From: Actinomyces sp. oral taxon 448 str. F0400
GTDB lineage: Bacteria > Actinomycetota > Actinomycetes > Actinomycetales > Actinomycetaceae
Direction of reading: 5' to 3'
NCBI RefSeq assembly: GCF_000220835.1
Contig: NZ_GL985606.1
Coordinates: forward strand, 54,510 to 116,406
DNA: 61,897 nt
Program-made: the position numbers and the translations under genes
In this document: positions 1 through 7,903 of the stretch, piece after piece
How positions within the stretch are numbered: position 1 is the first letter of the stretch
Layout: every line of letters begins with the position of its first letter
The notes under the pieces: model-generated
Database searches by the model: none
What the model was told of the DNA's origin: nothing
The model's input: the letters and a program-made list of their open reading frames with translations, nothing else

Positions 1-349
1 CCGGATCAAGCAGCACCACGGCGCTAGTCGTCGACCAGGGCAGATCCACGTAAGAACTGACGGTCAGCTCATCGCCCTCGGGCGCGCTCCAGACCTGCTC
101 CACGTCCGCCAATGTCGCATCATCACCGGCCCGCGTGAACTCCACGGCCAGGGCCGTCGTCGCCTCATCAACACGCACCAGCGGGGAAACACCCACCGTC
201 ACATGATGCCCCAGCATATGACCGTCCAACTCCTGAAACCCCACCGAAACACCACCGCCCGCCACCGGAACAGAAGCCGAAGACAACCCCGACACACCCC
301 CAGAACCCGCAAAATCCCCCACCCCCGCAACCCCGATGGGGACAACCAC
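1..349 (-). pseudogene. OmpA-like surface protein, 5' part only (cut by window edge)
   Basis: The minus strand encodes a stretch closely matching the N-terminal domain of the intact OmpA-like lipoprotein at 12619-14364. Both share the block ELDxHxxGHxVxVxVSPxxRxDE followed by a similar FTRAxDDA segment. A glycine/serine/valine-rich spacer precedes it, as in the paralogue. No signal peptide is present downstream of the best start (GTG at 349). In the same frame just upstream there is a possible lipobox (VTGC, Cys codon 374-376) but a TAG stop at 365-367 separates it from the domain. The gene is therefore either a nonsense-mutated lipoprotein or starts without a signal. Codons are unusually T- and G-ending compared with neighbours. 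The C-terminal part lies beyond position 1, so intactness cannot be judged. Confidence 0.55.
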
Positions 350-510
350 ACCACTACCCGTGCACTACCCACCGCACCCCGTCACTACCCGTGGAAACCG
401 GCCACCGCCGAAGTCACCTTCATCGAACACGTCATAAGCATCTGTTTTCACCAGGGCTCGGCCCCGTCCCCGCCAAACCCCCGCCGAAACGAAGAGCGAA
501 CCGGTCGGTC

Positions 511-1584
511 TCACACGCGCGGACCGGCCGGACCACCGGCTCGATCACCCCACCCCGTCGTCGAGGCGCGCACGACGAGCCCGGGAGCGAAGGTCACATG
601 CCGCACTTCGGAACCCTCATCGAGCAGGAGGTCGGCGGCGGCGCGACCGATGTCGCGCATGGGCACGTGCACGCTGGTCAGCGGAGTAATGAGCTCGGAG
701 GCGACGGCCACATCGTCGTAACCGACAATGGCCACGTCGCCCGGGATCTCCAGCCCGCGTCGGCGCACCTCACGTATGGCGCCGATGGCGAGCTGGTCAT
801 TGGCGCAGAACAGCGCGGTGAGCGCGCCGGCGCCGTCCAGCAGCGCAGCGGCCCCCGCGGCGCCGGCGTCGGCCGTATAGCTCCGCCCGTCGCTGACCGC
901 CTCGACCTCCATAAGGACGGCCGCCGGCTCGAGTCCGGCGTCGGCCAGGGCCGTCAGCACGCCGTCGCGACGGTCGACGGACTGGCGCACCGACAGCGGG
1001 CCGTTGATGAAGCCGATGCGGCGGTGGCCGATCTCTACGAGATGGGTGATGGCGGCCCGGGCGCCCGCGACGTCGTCCCCCGAGACCGTGGACAGCTCCG
1101 CCGAGATCGGCGGGTGATCCATGAGGACGACCCTGATGCCGCGGCCGGCCAGAACCGCGAGGTTGTCGAGGGTCGACATCGTGGGGGTCACGATGACGCC
1201 GCGCACGTCCAGACCCGCCAGCATGCTCATGAGCTCGCGCTCACGGTCGGGGTCGGAGTCAGTCGACCCCAGCATGGGGACCCGACCGTCCTCGCGCAGA
1301 CGGTCCTCGATGCCGCGAGCGGCCTCGGTGAAGAACGGGTTGGAGATGTCGTGGACCAGCACCCCGACCAGCGGGGAGCCGCCGCGGCGCAGGTGCCGAG
1401 CCGTTTCCGAGCGGACGAAGCCGAGTTCGCCGATCGCCGCATGGACCCGATCCAGAGTTGAGCCGGCGACGCGCTCGGGGTGGTTGAGGGCATGCGAGAC
1501 CGTGCCCACGGAGACGCCGGCCCTCTCGGCGACGTCGCGGACCGACGGATGGTCCGGATGCGCCGGACGAGCCGGGTGAGCCAC
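511..1584 (-). CDS. LacI/GalR-family regulator, probably of the rhamnose genes
   Basis: This 357-residue protein has the LacI layout. An N-terminal helix-turn-helix (residues ~13-35, DVAERAGVSVGTVSHALNHP) is followed by the hinge helix and a periplasmic-binding-protein-like sugar domain (VGVLVHDISNPFF, HLVEIGHRRIGFINGP, FCANDQLAIGAI, VAIVGYDDV). The start is GTG at 1584 with a GGGAGGGA ribosome site 8 nt upstream. The gene is divergent from the rhamnose genes, and two LacI-type palindromes lie in the 246-bp gap between them. Repression of rhaM and the following genes, relieved by rhamnose or a derivative, is the natural inference. The ligand itself cannot be read from sequence. Confidence 0.9.
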   Translation of the reverse strand: MAHPARPAHPDHPSVRDVAERAGVSVGTVSHALNHPERVAGSTLDRVHAAIGELGFVRSETARHLRRGGSPLVGVLVHDISNPFFTEAARGIEDRLREDGRVPMLGSTDSDPDRERELMSMLAGLDVRGVIVTPTMSTLDNLAVLAGRGIRVVLMDHPPISAELSTVSGDDVAGARAAITHLVEIGHRRIGFINGPLSVRQSVDRRDGVLTALADAGLEPAAVLMEVEAVSDGRSYTADAGAAGAAALLDGAGALTALFCANDQLAIGAIREVRRRGLEIPGDVAIVGYDDVAVASELITPLTSVHVPMRDIGRAAADLLLDEGSEVRHVTFAPGLVVRASTTGWGDRAGGPAGPRV

Positions 1585-1690
1585 GGGCGCGTCCCTCCCT
1601 CATTGGCTGCCTGTCCCTTGCTTCCCAGCGCAGCATACGGGCTTCGTCCTCAGCCGTCCCGGGCTCGGACGCCCGATGCGACGCCACTTG

Positions 1691-1704
1691 TTGAAACGAT
1701 TCAA
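1691..1704. promoter_or_regulatory. LacI-type operator 1 of the rhamnose regulon
   Basis: TTGAAACGATTCAA is a CG-centred palindrome with one imperfect pair, the classic LacI/GalR operator form. It lies between the divergent regulator gene and rhaM, with its centre at 1697/1698. Confidence 0.7.
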
Positions 1705-1723
1705 TATTGCTACCGTACCCGAG

Positions 1724-1737
1724 TTGAAACGATTCAC
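1724..1737. promoter_or_regulatory. LacI-type operator 2 of the rhamnose regulon
   Basis: TTGAAACGATTCAC repeats the first 13 bases of operator 1. The centres are 33 bp apart, close to three helical turns, so two dimers would sit on the same DNA face. The identical cores argue that both are read by the adjacent LacI protein. Confidence 0.7.
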
Positions 1738-1830
1738 AACCGGGCCAGCCGGTCGCTGCCGGCACCCTCCCGGTCTTGCCCCGGTCACTCACCGACCACT
1801 CACCGACCACTCACCGAACAAGGATGTCCG

Positions 1831-2229
1831 ATGACCACGAGCCCCGCTCCGGCCCCCGTGCCGGCAGACGACTTCGCCGCGCTCACCGAGCTGCTGAGAA
1901 CCACGACCGCCCGCTCCCCGCAGCGCTGCTGCTTCCTGCTCCGGGTCCGCCCCGAGCGGCTCGTCGAGTACGTCGAGGTCCACCAGCACGTGTGGGAGGA
2001 GATGCGCGAGGCGCTCACCCGCACCGGTTGGCGGCACTACTCCTTGTTCCTGCACCCGCAGGACGGGCTGGTCGTCGGCTACTTCGAGTCCGATGACGCC
2101 GTCGCGGCCATGGCCGCCATGAACAACGAGGAGATCAACACCCGTTGGCAGGCGCAGATGGCCCAGTACTTCGTCCAGCCCGACGGCGGGAGGGCCGCCG
2201 TCCTCCCCCAGTACTTCTACCTGGACTGA
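1831..2229 (+). CDS. rhaM: L-rhamnose mutarotase
   Basis: This 132-residue protein interconverts the alpha and beta anomers of L-rhamnose so the isomerase receives its substrate. The family signature is clear: the block HQHVWEEMREAL, then GWRHYSLFL, then GYFES, and a C-terminal run with W, F and PQYFYLD. E. coli RhaM is about 104 residues; the extra length here is a ~25-residue Ala/Pro-rich N-terminal extension. The ATG at 1831 has AAGGA upstream. It is the first gene of the plus-strand rhamnose operon, directly behind the two operators. Confidence 0.92.
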   Translation: MTTSPAPAPVPADDFAALTELLRTTTARSPQRCCFLLRVRPERLVEYVEVHQHVWEEMREALTRTGWRHYSLFLHPQDGLVVGYFESDDAVAAMAAMNNEEINTRWQAQMAQYFVQPDGGRAAVLPQYFYLD

Positions 2230-2326
2230 CCGCCTCGCCGACGTCCTCGCCGCTCCGTCGCCCCTGCCCGCCCATCCCCATACTTCCCCGTCCTTCCCAT
2301 CACGCACATCTCTCAAGGAGGAGAGC

Positions 2327-3616
2327 ATGGCTCGTAAGCCCCTCACCGGATGGAAGGCGACCGCCGCGGTCGCCATGTCGAACTACATCGACTCGGGATC
2401 CATCATTGCCATCGCCACGTCCCTCGGTTTCTGGGGCGCCGCCTACTTCCCCGACGACGACGGCACCATCGCCGGTCTCCTGGCCGCTTTCAGCGCCAAC
2501 GCCTTTGGGGCGGCCATCGGCGCCCTCATCGGCGGGCCGCTATGCGACAAGTACGGCCGCAAATTCATCTACACCTACGATCTGCTCCTCTACGCCCTGG
2601 GCGGCCTGATCGTCGTCTTCACCATGAATCTGCCGATGCTGTTCACCGGGTTCGTCATCATCGGCCTGGCCGTGGGCGCCTCGGTGCCCGCCGGATGGAC
2701 TTACATCGCCGAGTTCGCCCCCACCGATCAGCGCGGCAAGCACATCGGCGCCACCCAGCTCGCCTGGTCGTGCGGCCCCTTCATCGGTTTCGGCCTCGCG
2801 GCCGCTCTGACCCCGCTGGGTCTGCTCGGCAGCCGCATCGTCTTCGCCCACCTCGTTGTGATCGCCCTGACCACCTGGTACATCCGCCAGGGCCTGGAGG
2901 AGTCCGGAACCTGGCAGGAGGCCAAGGGCGGTGCCGCCGCCAAGCCGCCGTCGATGTGGGCCTCCTTCCGCAAGCTGTTCAACCGACGCGTCAACATCAC
3001 GGCCCTCATCTTCCTCGCCGTCATCTACACCTGCTGGAACCAGGCAGCCTCCCAGAACGGCATCTTCCTTCCCACGATCCTCGGCTCCATGGGCTACGAG
3101 ACCCTCCAGACCGACCTGTTCTCCATGCTCTCGTGGGGATTCGTCATCGCCTCCACCTTCGTCTTCATGCGGCTGGTGGACCGGACGCCCTACCGCTGGC
3201 ACTACCTGGTCGGCGGGCTGCTCGCCGTCGCGTCGTGGATCATCCTGGTCTTCGGCCCCTCCGACGCCGCCTGGACCGCCTTCGGCTACACCATCATCTG
3301 GGGTCTGTCCGCGGGTCCGTCGGCTCAGGCCTTCTACTCGGTGTGGTCACCCGAACTGTTCGCCACCCCGTACCGCTCGGCCGCCCAGGGGATCGTTTTC
3401 TTCGTCGTGCGTCTGGCCTCCGGTCTCATCTCGCTGATCTTCCCGATCATCCTGGCGCGGCCGAGCGGCTTGATGATCGACGGCATCATCCTCATAGGAT
3501 TCCTCGTGGCCGCCACCGCCGTCGGCACCCTCGGTGCGCCGAGGACGCAGGGCAGGAGCCTGGAGGAGATCGAGCTGGAGCGCTACGGCGAGCACGTCAC
3601 CAACACCAACGCCTGA
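2327..3616 (+). CDS. MFS sugar carrier, probable L-rhamnose uptake
   Basis: A 429-residue major facilitator with about 12 membrane segments. The loop after TM2 carries the MFS motif (GGPLCDKYGRKF) and a related one follows TM8 (RLVDRTPYR). An AAGGAGGAG ribosome site precedes the ATG. Its position between the mutarotase and isomerase genes suggests it brings in L-rhamnose or a rhamnoside by proton symport. It does not resemble the E. coli RhaT fold family by length or motif, so the substrate is inferred from context only. Confidence 0.82.
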   Translation: MARKPLTGWKATAAVAMSNYIDSGSIIAIATSLGFWGAAYFPDDDGTIAGLLAAFSANAFGAAIGALIGGPLCDKYGRKFIYTYDLLLYALGGLIVVFTMNLPMLFTGFVIIGLAVGASVPAGWTYIAEFAPTDQRGKHIGATQLAWSCGPFIGFGLAAALTPLGLLGSRIVFAHLVVIALTTWYIRQGLEESGTWQEAKGGAAAKPPSMWASFRKLFNRRVNITALIFLAVIYTCWNQAASQNGIFLPTILGSMGYETLQTDLFSMLSWGFVIASTFVFMRLVDRTPYRWHYLVGGLLAVASWIILVFGPSDAAWTAFGYTIIWGLSAGPSAQAFYSVWSPELFATPYRSAAQGIVFFVVRLASGLISLIFPIILARPSGLMIDGIILIGFLVAATAVGTLGAPRTQGRSLEEIELERYGEHVTNTNA

Positions 3617-3625
3617 CCGCCCGGC

Positions 3626-3660
3626 CCGCTCGGCTCGTCCGGTTCAGACGAGCCGAGCGG
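3626..3660 (+). terminator. Perfect 14-bp hairpin between carrier and isomerase genes
   Basis: CCGCTCGGCTCGTC (3626-3639) pairs perfectly with 3647-3660 around a 7-nt loop. No T-run follows, so it is more likely an mRNA-stabilising or partial attenuating element than a full terminator. It sits 10 nt after the carrier stop codon. Confidence 0.6.
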
Positions 3661-3687
3661 CAGCCCGCCGCCGGCGACACCCTCGCT

Positions 3688-3728
3688 CAACCCACCGAAC
3701 CCACCGAACCCACTGAACCCACCGAAAC
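3688..3728 (+). repeat. Short tandem repeat in the rhaI leader
   Basis: The 9-base unit ACCCACCGA (one copy ACCCACTGA) occurs four times in a row, ending about 12 nt before the rhaI start codon. The tract is C/A-rich and unstructured, and may keep the ribosome site open downstream of the hairpin at 3626-3660. Replication slippage is an equally simple origin. Confidence 0.6.
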
Positions 3729-3739
3729 GGAGAACCATC

Positions 3740-4924
3740 ATGAGCGCCCCCGCCCTGTCCGACCTGAGCCGTGAGGCCCGCGACCTGCTTCAGACCCAGA
3801 GCATCGAACTGCCCAGTTGGGCCTTCGGCAATTCCGGCACCCGCTTCCGCGTCTTCACCACCGCCGGCGTGCCCCGCACCCCCTTCGAGAAGATCGACGA
3901 CGTCGCCGAGGTCAACCGGCTCACCGGCGTCACGCCGCGGGTCTCCCTCCACATCCCGTGGGACAGGACGGATGACTACGCCGCCCTGCGCGACCACGCC
4001 GAGGAGCAGGGCGTGAGCATCGGCACCATTAACTCCAACGTCTTCCAGGACGAGGATTACAAGCTCGGCTCCCTGACCAACCCGGACGAGCGGATCCGAG
4101 CCAAGGCGATTGCCCACCACCTGGAGTGCATCGACATCATGCGGACCACCGGGTCGTCCCCGCTGAAGATCTGGCTGGCCGACGGCACGAACTACCCGGG
4201 CCAGGACTCCATCCGCGAGCGCCAGGACCGTCTGGCCGACTCCCTGGCCCAGATCTACGCCGCCCTCGACTCCGACCAGCAGCTCGTCCTGGAGTACAAG
4301 TTCTTCGAACCGGCCTTCTATCACACCGACGTCCCCGACTGGGGCACCTCCCTGGTGCACTGCCTGGCCCTGGGAGAGCGCGCCAAGGTGGTTCTGGACA
4401 CCGGCCACCACGCGCCGGGCACGAACATCGAGTTCATCGTCGCCCAGCTGCTGCGGCTGGGGCGCCTGGGGGCCTTCGACTTCAACTCCCGCTTCTACGC
4501 CGACGACGACCTCATCGTGGGAGCGGCCGACCCCTACCAGCTCTTCCGCATCATGAACGAGATCGTGGCCGCCGGGGCGCTGGCCCCCGACTCGGGTGTC
4601 AACTTCATGCTCGACCAGTGCCACAACCTGGAGGAGAAGATCCCCGGCGAGATCCGCTCAGCCACCAACGTCCAGGAGGCCACCGCCAAGGCGCTCCTCG
4701 TGGACCGCGAGGCCCTGGCGGACGCCCAGACCGCCGGCGACGTGCTGGGGGCCAACGACATCCTCGTCGATGCTTTCAATACCGATGTTCGTCCTCTGCT
4801 GGCCGAGCTGCGCGAGTCCCAGGGTCTGGCGCCTGACCCCATGAGGGCGTTCCTGGACTCCGGCTACCTCGAGCGCATCCGCTCCGAGCGCGTGGGCGGC
4901 GACGCCGCGGGCTGGGGCGCCTGA
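3740..4924 (+). CDS. rhaI: L-rhamnose isomerase, RhaI (TIM-barrel) type
   Basis: This 394-residue metal-dependent isomerase converts L-rhamnose to L-rhamnulose. It matches the Pseudomonas stutzeri/Bacillus RhaI type rather than E. coli RhaA: SLHIPWD near residue 70, IWLADGTNYPGQ near 145, LEYKFFEPAF (E185), VVLDTGHHAPGTN (D220, H223), FDFNSRFYADDDL (D247) and MLDQCHN (D292). E185, D220 and D292 line up with known metal ligands. Position 247 is Asp where I recall the P. stutzeri enzyme having His. The ATG at 3740 has GGAGA upstream. It is the second pathway step after the mutarotase. Confidence 0.93.
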   Translation: MSAPALSDLSREARDLLQTQSIELPSWAFGNSGTRFRVFTTAGVPRTPFEKIDDVAEVNRLTGVTPRVSLHIPWDRTDDYAALRDHAEEQGVSIGTINSNVFQDEDYKLGSLTNPDERIRAKAIAHHLECIDIMRTTGSSPLKIWLADGTNYPGQDSIRERQDRLADSLAQIYAALDSDQQLVLEYKFFEPAFYHTDVPDWGTSLVHCLALGERAKVVLDTGHHAPGTNIEFIVAQLLRLGRLGAFDFNSRFYADDDLIVGAADPYQLFRIMNEIVAAGALAPDSGVNFMLDQCHNLEEKIPGEIRSATNVQEATAKALLVDREALADAQTAGDVLGANDILVDAFNTDVRPLLAELRESQGLAPDPMRAFLDSGYLERIRSERVGGDAAGWGA

Positions 4925-4939
4925 GCCCCCCTCCGCCGG

Positions 4940-4972
4940 CGGGGCCGCGGCTCCACGGGTTCCGCGGCCCCG
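4940..4972 (+). terminator. Perfect 11-bp hairpin between rhaI and rhaB
   Basis: CGGGGCCGCGG (4940-4950) pairs with 4962-4972 around an 11-nt loop, 16 nt after the rhaI stop. There is no T-run. As with 3626-3660, it looks like an intra-operon stabiliser or attenuator. Confidence 0.5.
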
Positions 4973-5029
4973 CTACGGCGCGCTCTAGTATCCAACCACC
5001 CCGCCCGATGTCGCCCGAAAGGATCCCTC

Positions 5030-6556
5030 ATGACCGCCACCCGCCCCGTCCGCATCGGAGCCGTCGACCTGGGCGCCTCCTCCGGGCGCGTCATGGTCGG
5101 CACCATCGCCGACGGGCGCATCACCCTGACTCAGACGCGCCGCTTCGCCAACGGCGCCATCCCGCTGCCCACCCGCGAGGGCGAACGCCTGTTCTGGGAC
5201 GTGCTGCGCCTATGGGGGGAGGTGCGCGAGGGGCTGCTCGCGGCCGTGCGCGACATCGGTCCCCTATCGGCCATCGGCATCGACACCTGGGGGGTGGACT
5301 ACGGCCTGGTCAACGGCTCGGGCACCCTGTCCGCCCAGGTCCACGCCTACCGCTCCGCGCGCACCCGCGGCATCCCCGAGCGGGTCTTCGCCACGATCCC
5401 GGCACGGGAGATCTACGCGATCAACGGGCTGCAGGTGCAGGATTTCAACACGATGTTCCAACTCGTGGCCCAGGCCCGCGACAACGGCATCCCCCGGTCC
5501 TCGAACGGCGCCTACGCACGCACCATGCTGCTCCTGCCCGATCTCCTGGCCTGCTTCCTCACCGGCCAGCGGGTCGCCGAAGTCACCAACGCCTCGACCA
5601 CCGGCCTGGTCGACGCCCGTCTGCGCACCTGGTCGCGTCCTCTGCTGGAGCGCCTGCGCACCGAGCTCGGCCTCGACCTGGACGGCGTCCTGCCCGACAT
5701 CATCGAGCCGGGTACCGTCATCGGACCGGTGCTCCCCGAGGCGCTGGAAATCTTCGGCCCCGACGGCGCCCCCACCCCGGTGGTCGCCGTCGGCAGCCAC
5801 GACACGGCCTCCGCCGTCGTCGCCGTCCCCGCCACCGACCCCGACTTCGCCTATATCTCATGCGGGACCTGGTCGCTGGTGGGGCTGGAGCTGGAGGAGC
5901 CGGTGCTCACTCTGGCCTCGCGGACCGCCAACTTCACCAACGAGCTCGGCGTCGACCACACGGTCCGCTATCTCAAGAACGTCATGGGCCTGTGGGTGCT
6001 CAACGAAGCTGTGCGCGCCTGGCGGCGTCAAGGCCTGGAGACCTTCCTACCCGAGCTCGACGCCGCAGCCGCGACTGCCGAGCCGCTGCGCACCGTCGTC
6101 GACATCGACGACCCCGTCTTCTACGCCCCCGGGGACATGGCCGCCCGCATCGACGACGCCGCCCGCGCCACCGGGCAGCCCCGGCCTCGTAGCGTCGGCG
6201 AGTACGTGCGCTGCATCGACGACTCCCTGGCCCTGGCCTACCGCCGTGCCGTGCGCCAGGCCGCCGAGCTGTCCGGACGCGAAGTGAGGGTCGTCCACAT
6301 GGTCGGCGGTGGCATTCGCAACCGGCTCCTGTGCCAGCTGGCCGCCGACGCGATCGGTCTGCCGGTCCTGGCCGGCCCCGCCGAGGGCACGGCCCTGGGA
6401 AACGCCGTGGTCGCGGCCCGCGGCGCCGGCCTGCTCAACGGCGAGCTGAGCGACCTGCGCCGCCTCATCCGAGACTCCACCGACATCACCTCCTACGCCC
6501 CCGACCCAGCTGCCGCGGCGTCCTGGGACGCCGCCGAGCGCCGGCTGCTCGGCTGA
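5030..6556 (+). CDS. rhaB: Rhamnulokinase (FGGY family)
   Basis: A 508-residue kinase that phosphorylates L-rhamnulose at C1 using ATP. FGGY features are plain: the first ATPase-fold strand GAVDLGASSGRVMVG (residues ~8-22), GIDTWGVDYGLV (~85), GSHDTASAV (~255), SCGTWSLVGLE (~280), and the C-terminal VHMVGGGIRNRLLCQ (~425) with GTALGNAV. AAAGGA precedes the ATG at 5030. The length fits RhaB (about 490). It follows the isomerase and feeds the aldolase downstream. Confidence 0.95.
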   Translation: MTATRPVRIGAVDLGASSGRVMVGTIADGRITLTQTRRFANGAIPLPTREGERLFWDVLRLWGEVREGLLAAVRDIGPLSAIGIDTWGVDYGLVNGSGTLSAQVHAYRSARTRGIPERVFATIPAREIYAINGLQVQDFNTMFQLVAQARDNGIPRSSNGAYARTMLLLPDLLACFLTGQRVAEVTNASTTGLVDARLRTWSRPLLERLRTELGLDLDGVLPDIIEPGTVIGPVLPEALEIFGPDGAPTPVVAVGSHDTASAVVAVPATDPDFAYISCGTWSLVGLELEEPVLTLASRTANFTNELGVDHTVRYLKNVMGLWVLNEAVRAWRRQGLETFLPELDAAAATAEPLRTVVDIDDPVFYAPGDMAARIDDAARATGQPRPRSVGEYVRCIDDSLALAYRRAVRQAAELSGREVRVVHMVGGGIRNRLLCQLAADAIGLPVLAGPAEGTALGNAVVAARGAGLLNGELSDLRRLIRDSTDITSYAPDPAAAASWDAAERRLLG

Positions 6557-6689
6557 ATCGTCCGGGCCGCCGCGCCGCCGCATGGCCGACCGGATCGCCG
6601 ACGCGTGCGGACCGCCGTCCGATGACGGCCCGGCCCGCATGCGGACAACTACACGCAGACAGTCACAGATATTCGAAGGACACCCCAGC

Positions 6690-7517
6690 ATGAGCACGCA
6701 CCCGACTCTCACCGACATCCTCACCCACATGGGCGCCGCCGGACGCCGGCTGGACCACATGGGCGCCGTCGAGGCCGGCGCCGGCAACATCTCCATCACC
6801 GTGGCCGCCGACGCCGACGAACTCGGCCTGGTCGACCGCCTCCCCGAGGCGACCCCCGGCGTCGAGCTGCCGCTGCCCGCTCCGGCGCTCGCGGGCCGCA
6901 CGGTCCTGGTCACCGGCTCGGGCTGCCGGCTGCGCGACGTCGCCGCCGCCCCCGAGATGACCGTGTCGGCCTTCGTCGTGGACAAGGGCGGAGCCACCGG
7001 CACCTGGTACACCCATCCGGAGAGGACCTACGTGGGGCCGACGAGCGAATTCAACTCACATCTGGCCGTTCACAACGACCAGGTCGAGCGGCGCGGCGTC
7101 GACTTCCAGGCGGTGATACACGCCCAGCCCCCCTACCTGGTCCAGCTGTCCCACATCAGGGGCGTCCGCAGCACGCGGGACTTCAACCGCCGTATCCTGC
7201 GCTGGGAGCCCGAGACGATCGTCCAGCTCCCCGCCGGCGTCGAGGTGCTGGACTTCATGGTGCCCGGGTCGCAGACCCTCATGGAGAACAGCGTGCGGGC
7301 CCTGCGCGACCACATCATCGTCGTGTGGTCCAAGCACGGCATCATGGTGCGCTCCGACATCTCCCCGCTGGCCGCCGTCGACAAGGTCGAGTACGCGGAG
7401 ACCGGGGCCATGTACGAGGTGCGCAGCATGATGGCCGGCGGGCTCGGCGAGGGGCTCACCGATGACGAACTGCACGCCGTCGTCGAGGCCTTCGAGGTCG
7501 ACACCGATCTGTTCTGA
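6690..7517 (+). CDS. rhaD: Rhamnulose-1-phosphate aldolase (class II)
   Basis: This 275-residue Zn-dependent aldolase splits rhamnulose 1-phosphate to DHAP and L-lactaldehyde. Visible features are GAGNIS (~30-35), VTGSGCRLRD (~74-83), TSEFNSHLAVH with the presumed catalytic Glu120, VIHAQPPYL (H144) and SKHGIMV (H216). In E. coli RhaD the zinc pair is HxH (H141, H143); here the second position is Gln146, an alternative ligand seen in sequence only. The ATG at 6690 is chosen over an in-frame ATG at 6582 because GAAGGA lies 9 nt upstream and the length then matches E. coli (274). Confidence 0.92.
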   Translation: MSTHPTLTDILTHMGAAGRRLDHMGAVEAGAGNISITVAADADELGLVDRLPEATPGVELPLPAPALAGRTVLVTGSGCRLRDVAAAPEMTVSAFVVDKGGATGTWYTHPERTYVGPTSEFNSHLAVHNDQVERRGVDFQAVIHAQPPYLVQLSHIRGVRSTRDFNRRILRWEPETIVQLPAGVEVLDFMVPGSQTLMENSVRALRDHIIVVWSKHGIMVRSDISPLAAVDKVEYAETGAMYEVRSMMAGGLGEGLTDDELHAVVEAFEVDTDLF

Positions 7518-7524
7518 CGGCCGT

Positions 7525-7541
7525 CCCGCGGCTGCCGCGGG
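7525..7541 (+). terminator. GC hairpin after rhaD
   Basis: CCCGCGG, a 3-nt loop and CCGCGGG form a perfect 7-bp stem 7 nt after the rhaD stop. A second stem (GGCGGGG 7547-7553 with 7563-7569) follows. This is a plausible GC-rich terminator region for the rhamnose operon, without a T-run. Confidence 0.5.
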
Positions 7542-7661
7542 GCGCGGGCGGGGAGGCCGCGGCCCCGCCTCTCCTGGCCGCCCGCCCCCGTTCCCACCCG
7601 TCGCAGACCTCACAGCGTCAGGTGAATGAAAACCGGACGGTGCCGCGATTACTCTGTTCGG

Positions 7662-7721
7662 GACGCACGACGACGGGAGTCCGCCGCTCGTGCGTCGTCT
7701 CGTTCCGGCCCGGAACGAGAA
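7662..7721 (+). promoter_or_regulatory. Two tandem stem-loops leading the 33-codon ORF
   Basis: Stem 1: GACGCACGA (7662-7670) pairs with 7689-7697. Stem 2: TCTCGTTCCG (7699-7708) pairs perfectly with 7712-7721 around a 3-nt loop. The stems are one base apart and stop 8 nt before the AAAGGA ribosome site of the small ORF. This looks like a structured leader or a small RNA. No known riboswitch class is recognised. Confidence 0.5.
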
Positions 7722-7742
7722 CCGTCCATGAAAGGAAGCACC

Positions 7743-7844
7743 ATGTTCTCCGACGTTGATCGGGTCATCCGTGCGGCTGTGGCCCACGAGCGCGAAATCC
7801 AGCGCGACATTGCCGACAAGCAGGCTCAGGACGAGCAGCGCTGA
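7743..7844 (+). CDS. Small protein of 33 residues, function unknown
   Basis: ATG at 7743 follows a strong site (GAAAGGAAG, spacing about 6). The product is a charged, probably helical peptide (MFSDVDRVIRAAVAHERE start, then Arg/Asp/Gln/Glu-rich) with no membrane segment or signal. It is bracketed by the tandem hairpins at 7662-7721 and a terminator-like stem at 7848-7873, so it looks like a stand-alone transcription unit. I do not recognise a family. Confidence 0.5.
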   Translation: MFSDVDRVIRAAVAHEREIQRDIADKQAQDEQR

Positions 7845-7847
7845 GCA

Positions 7848-7873
7848 CGGCCCCGGCATCTCGTCCGGGGCCG
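7848..7873. terminator. Hairpin between small ORF and nucleoside hydrolase
   Basis: CGGCCCCGG (7848-7856) pairs with 7865-7873 around an 8-nt loop. It starts 4 nt after the small ORF stop and lies 30 nt from the stop of the convergent nucleoside hydrolase, so it could act in both directions. Confidence 0.55.
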
Positions 7874-7903
7874 CGCCCCTCGACATCCCGCCCGCGGTCG
7901 CGG

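Noticed and set aside
3626-3660. Riboswitch in front of rhaI
   Set aside because: A single simple stem without conserved aptamer sequence; fits an operon hairpin better.
3688-3728. Possible CRISPR-like array
   Set aside because: Only four 9-base units, directly tandem without spacers, and no cas genes nearby.
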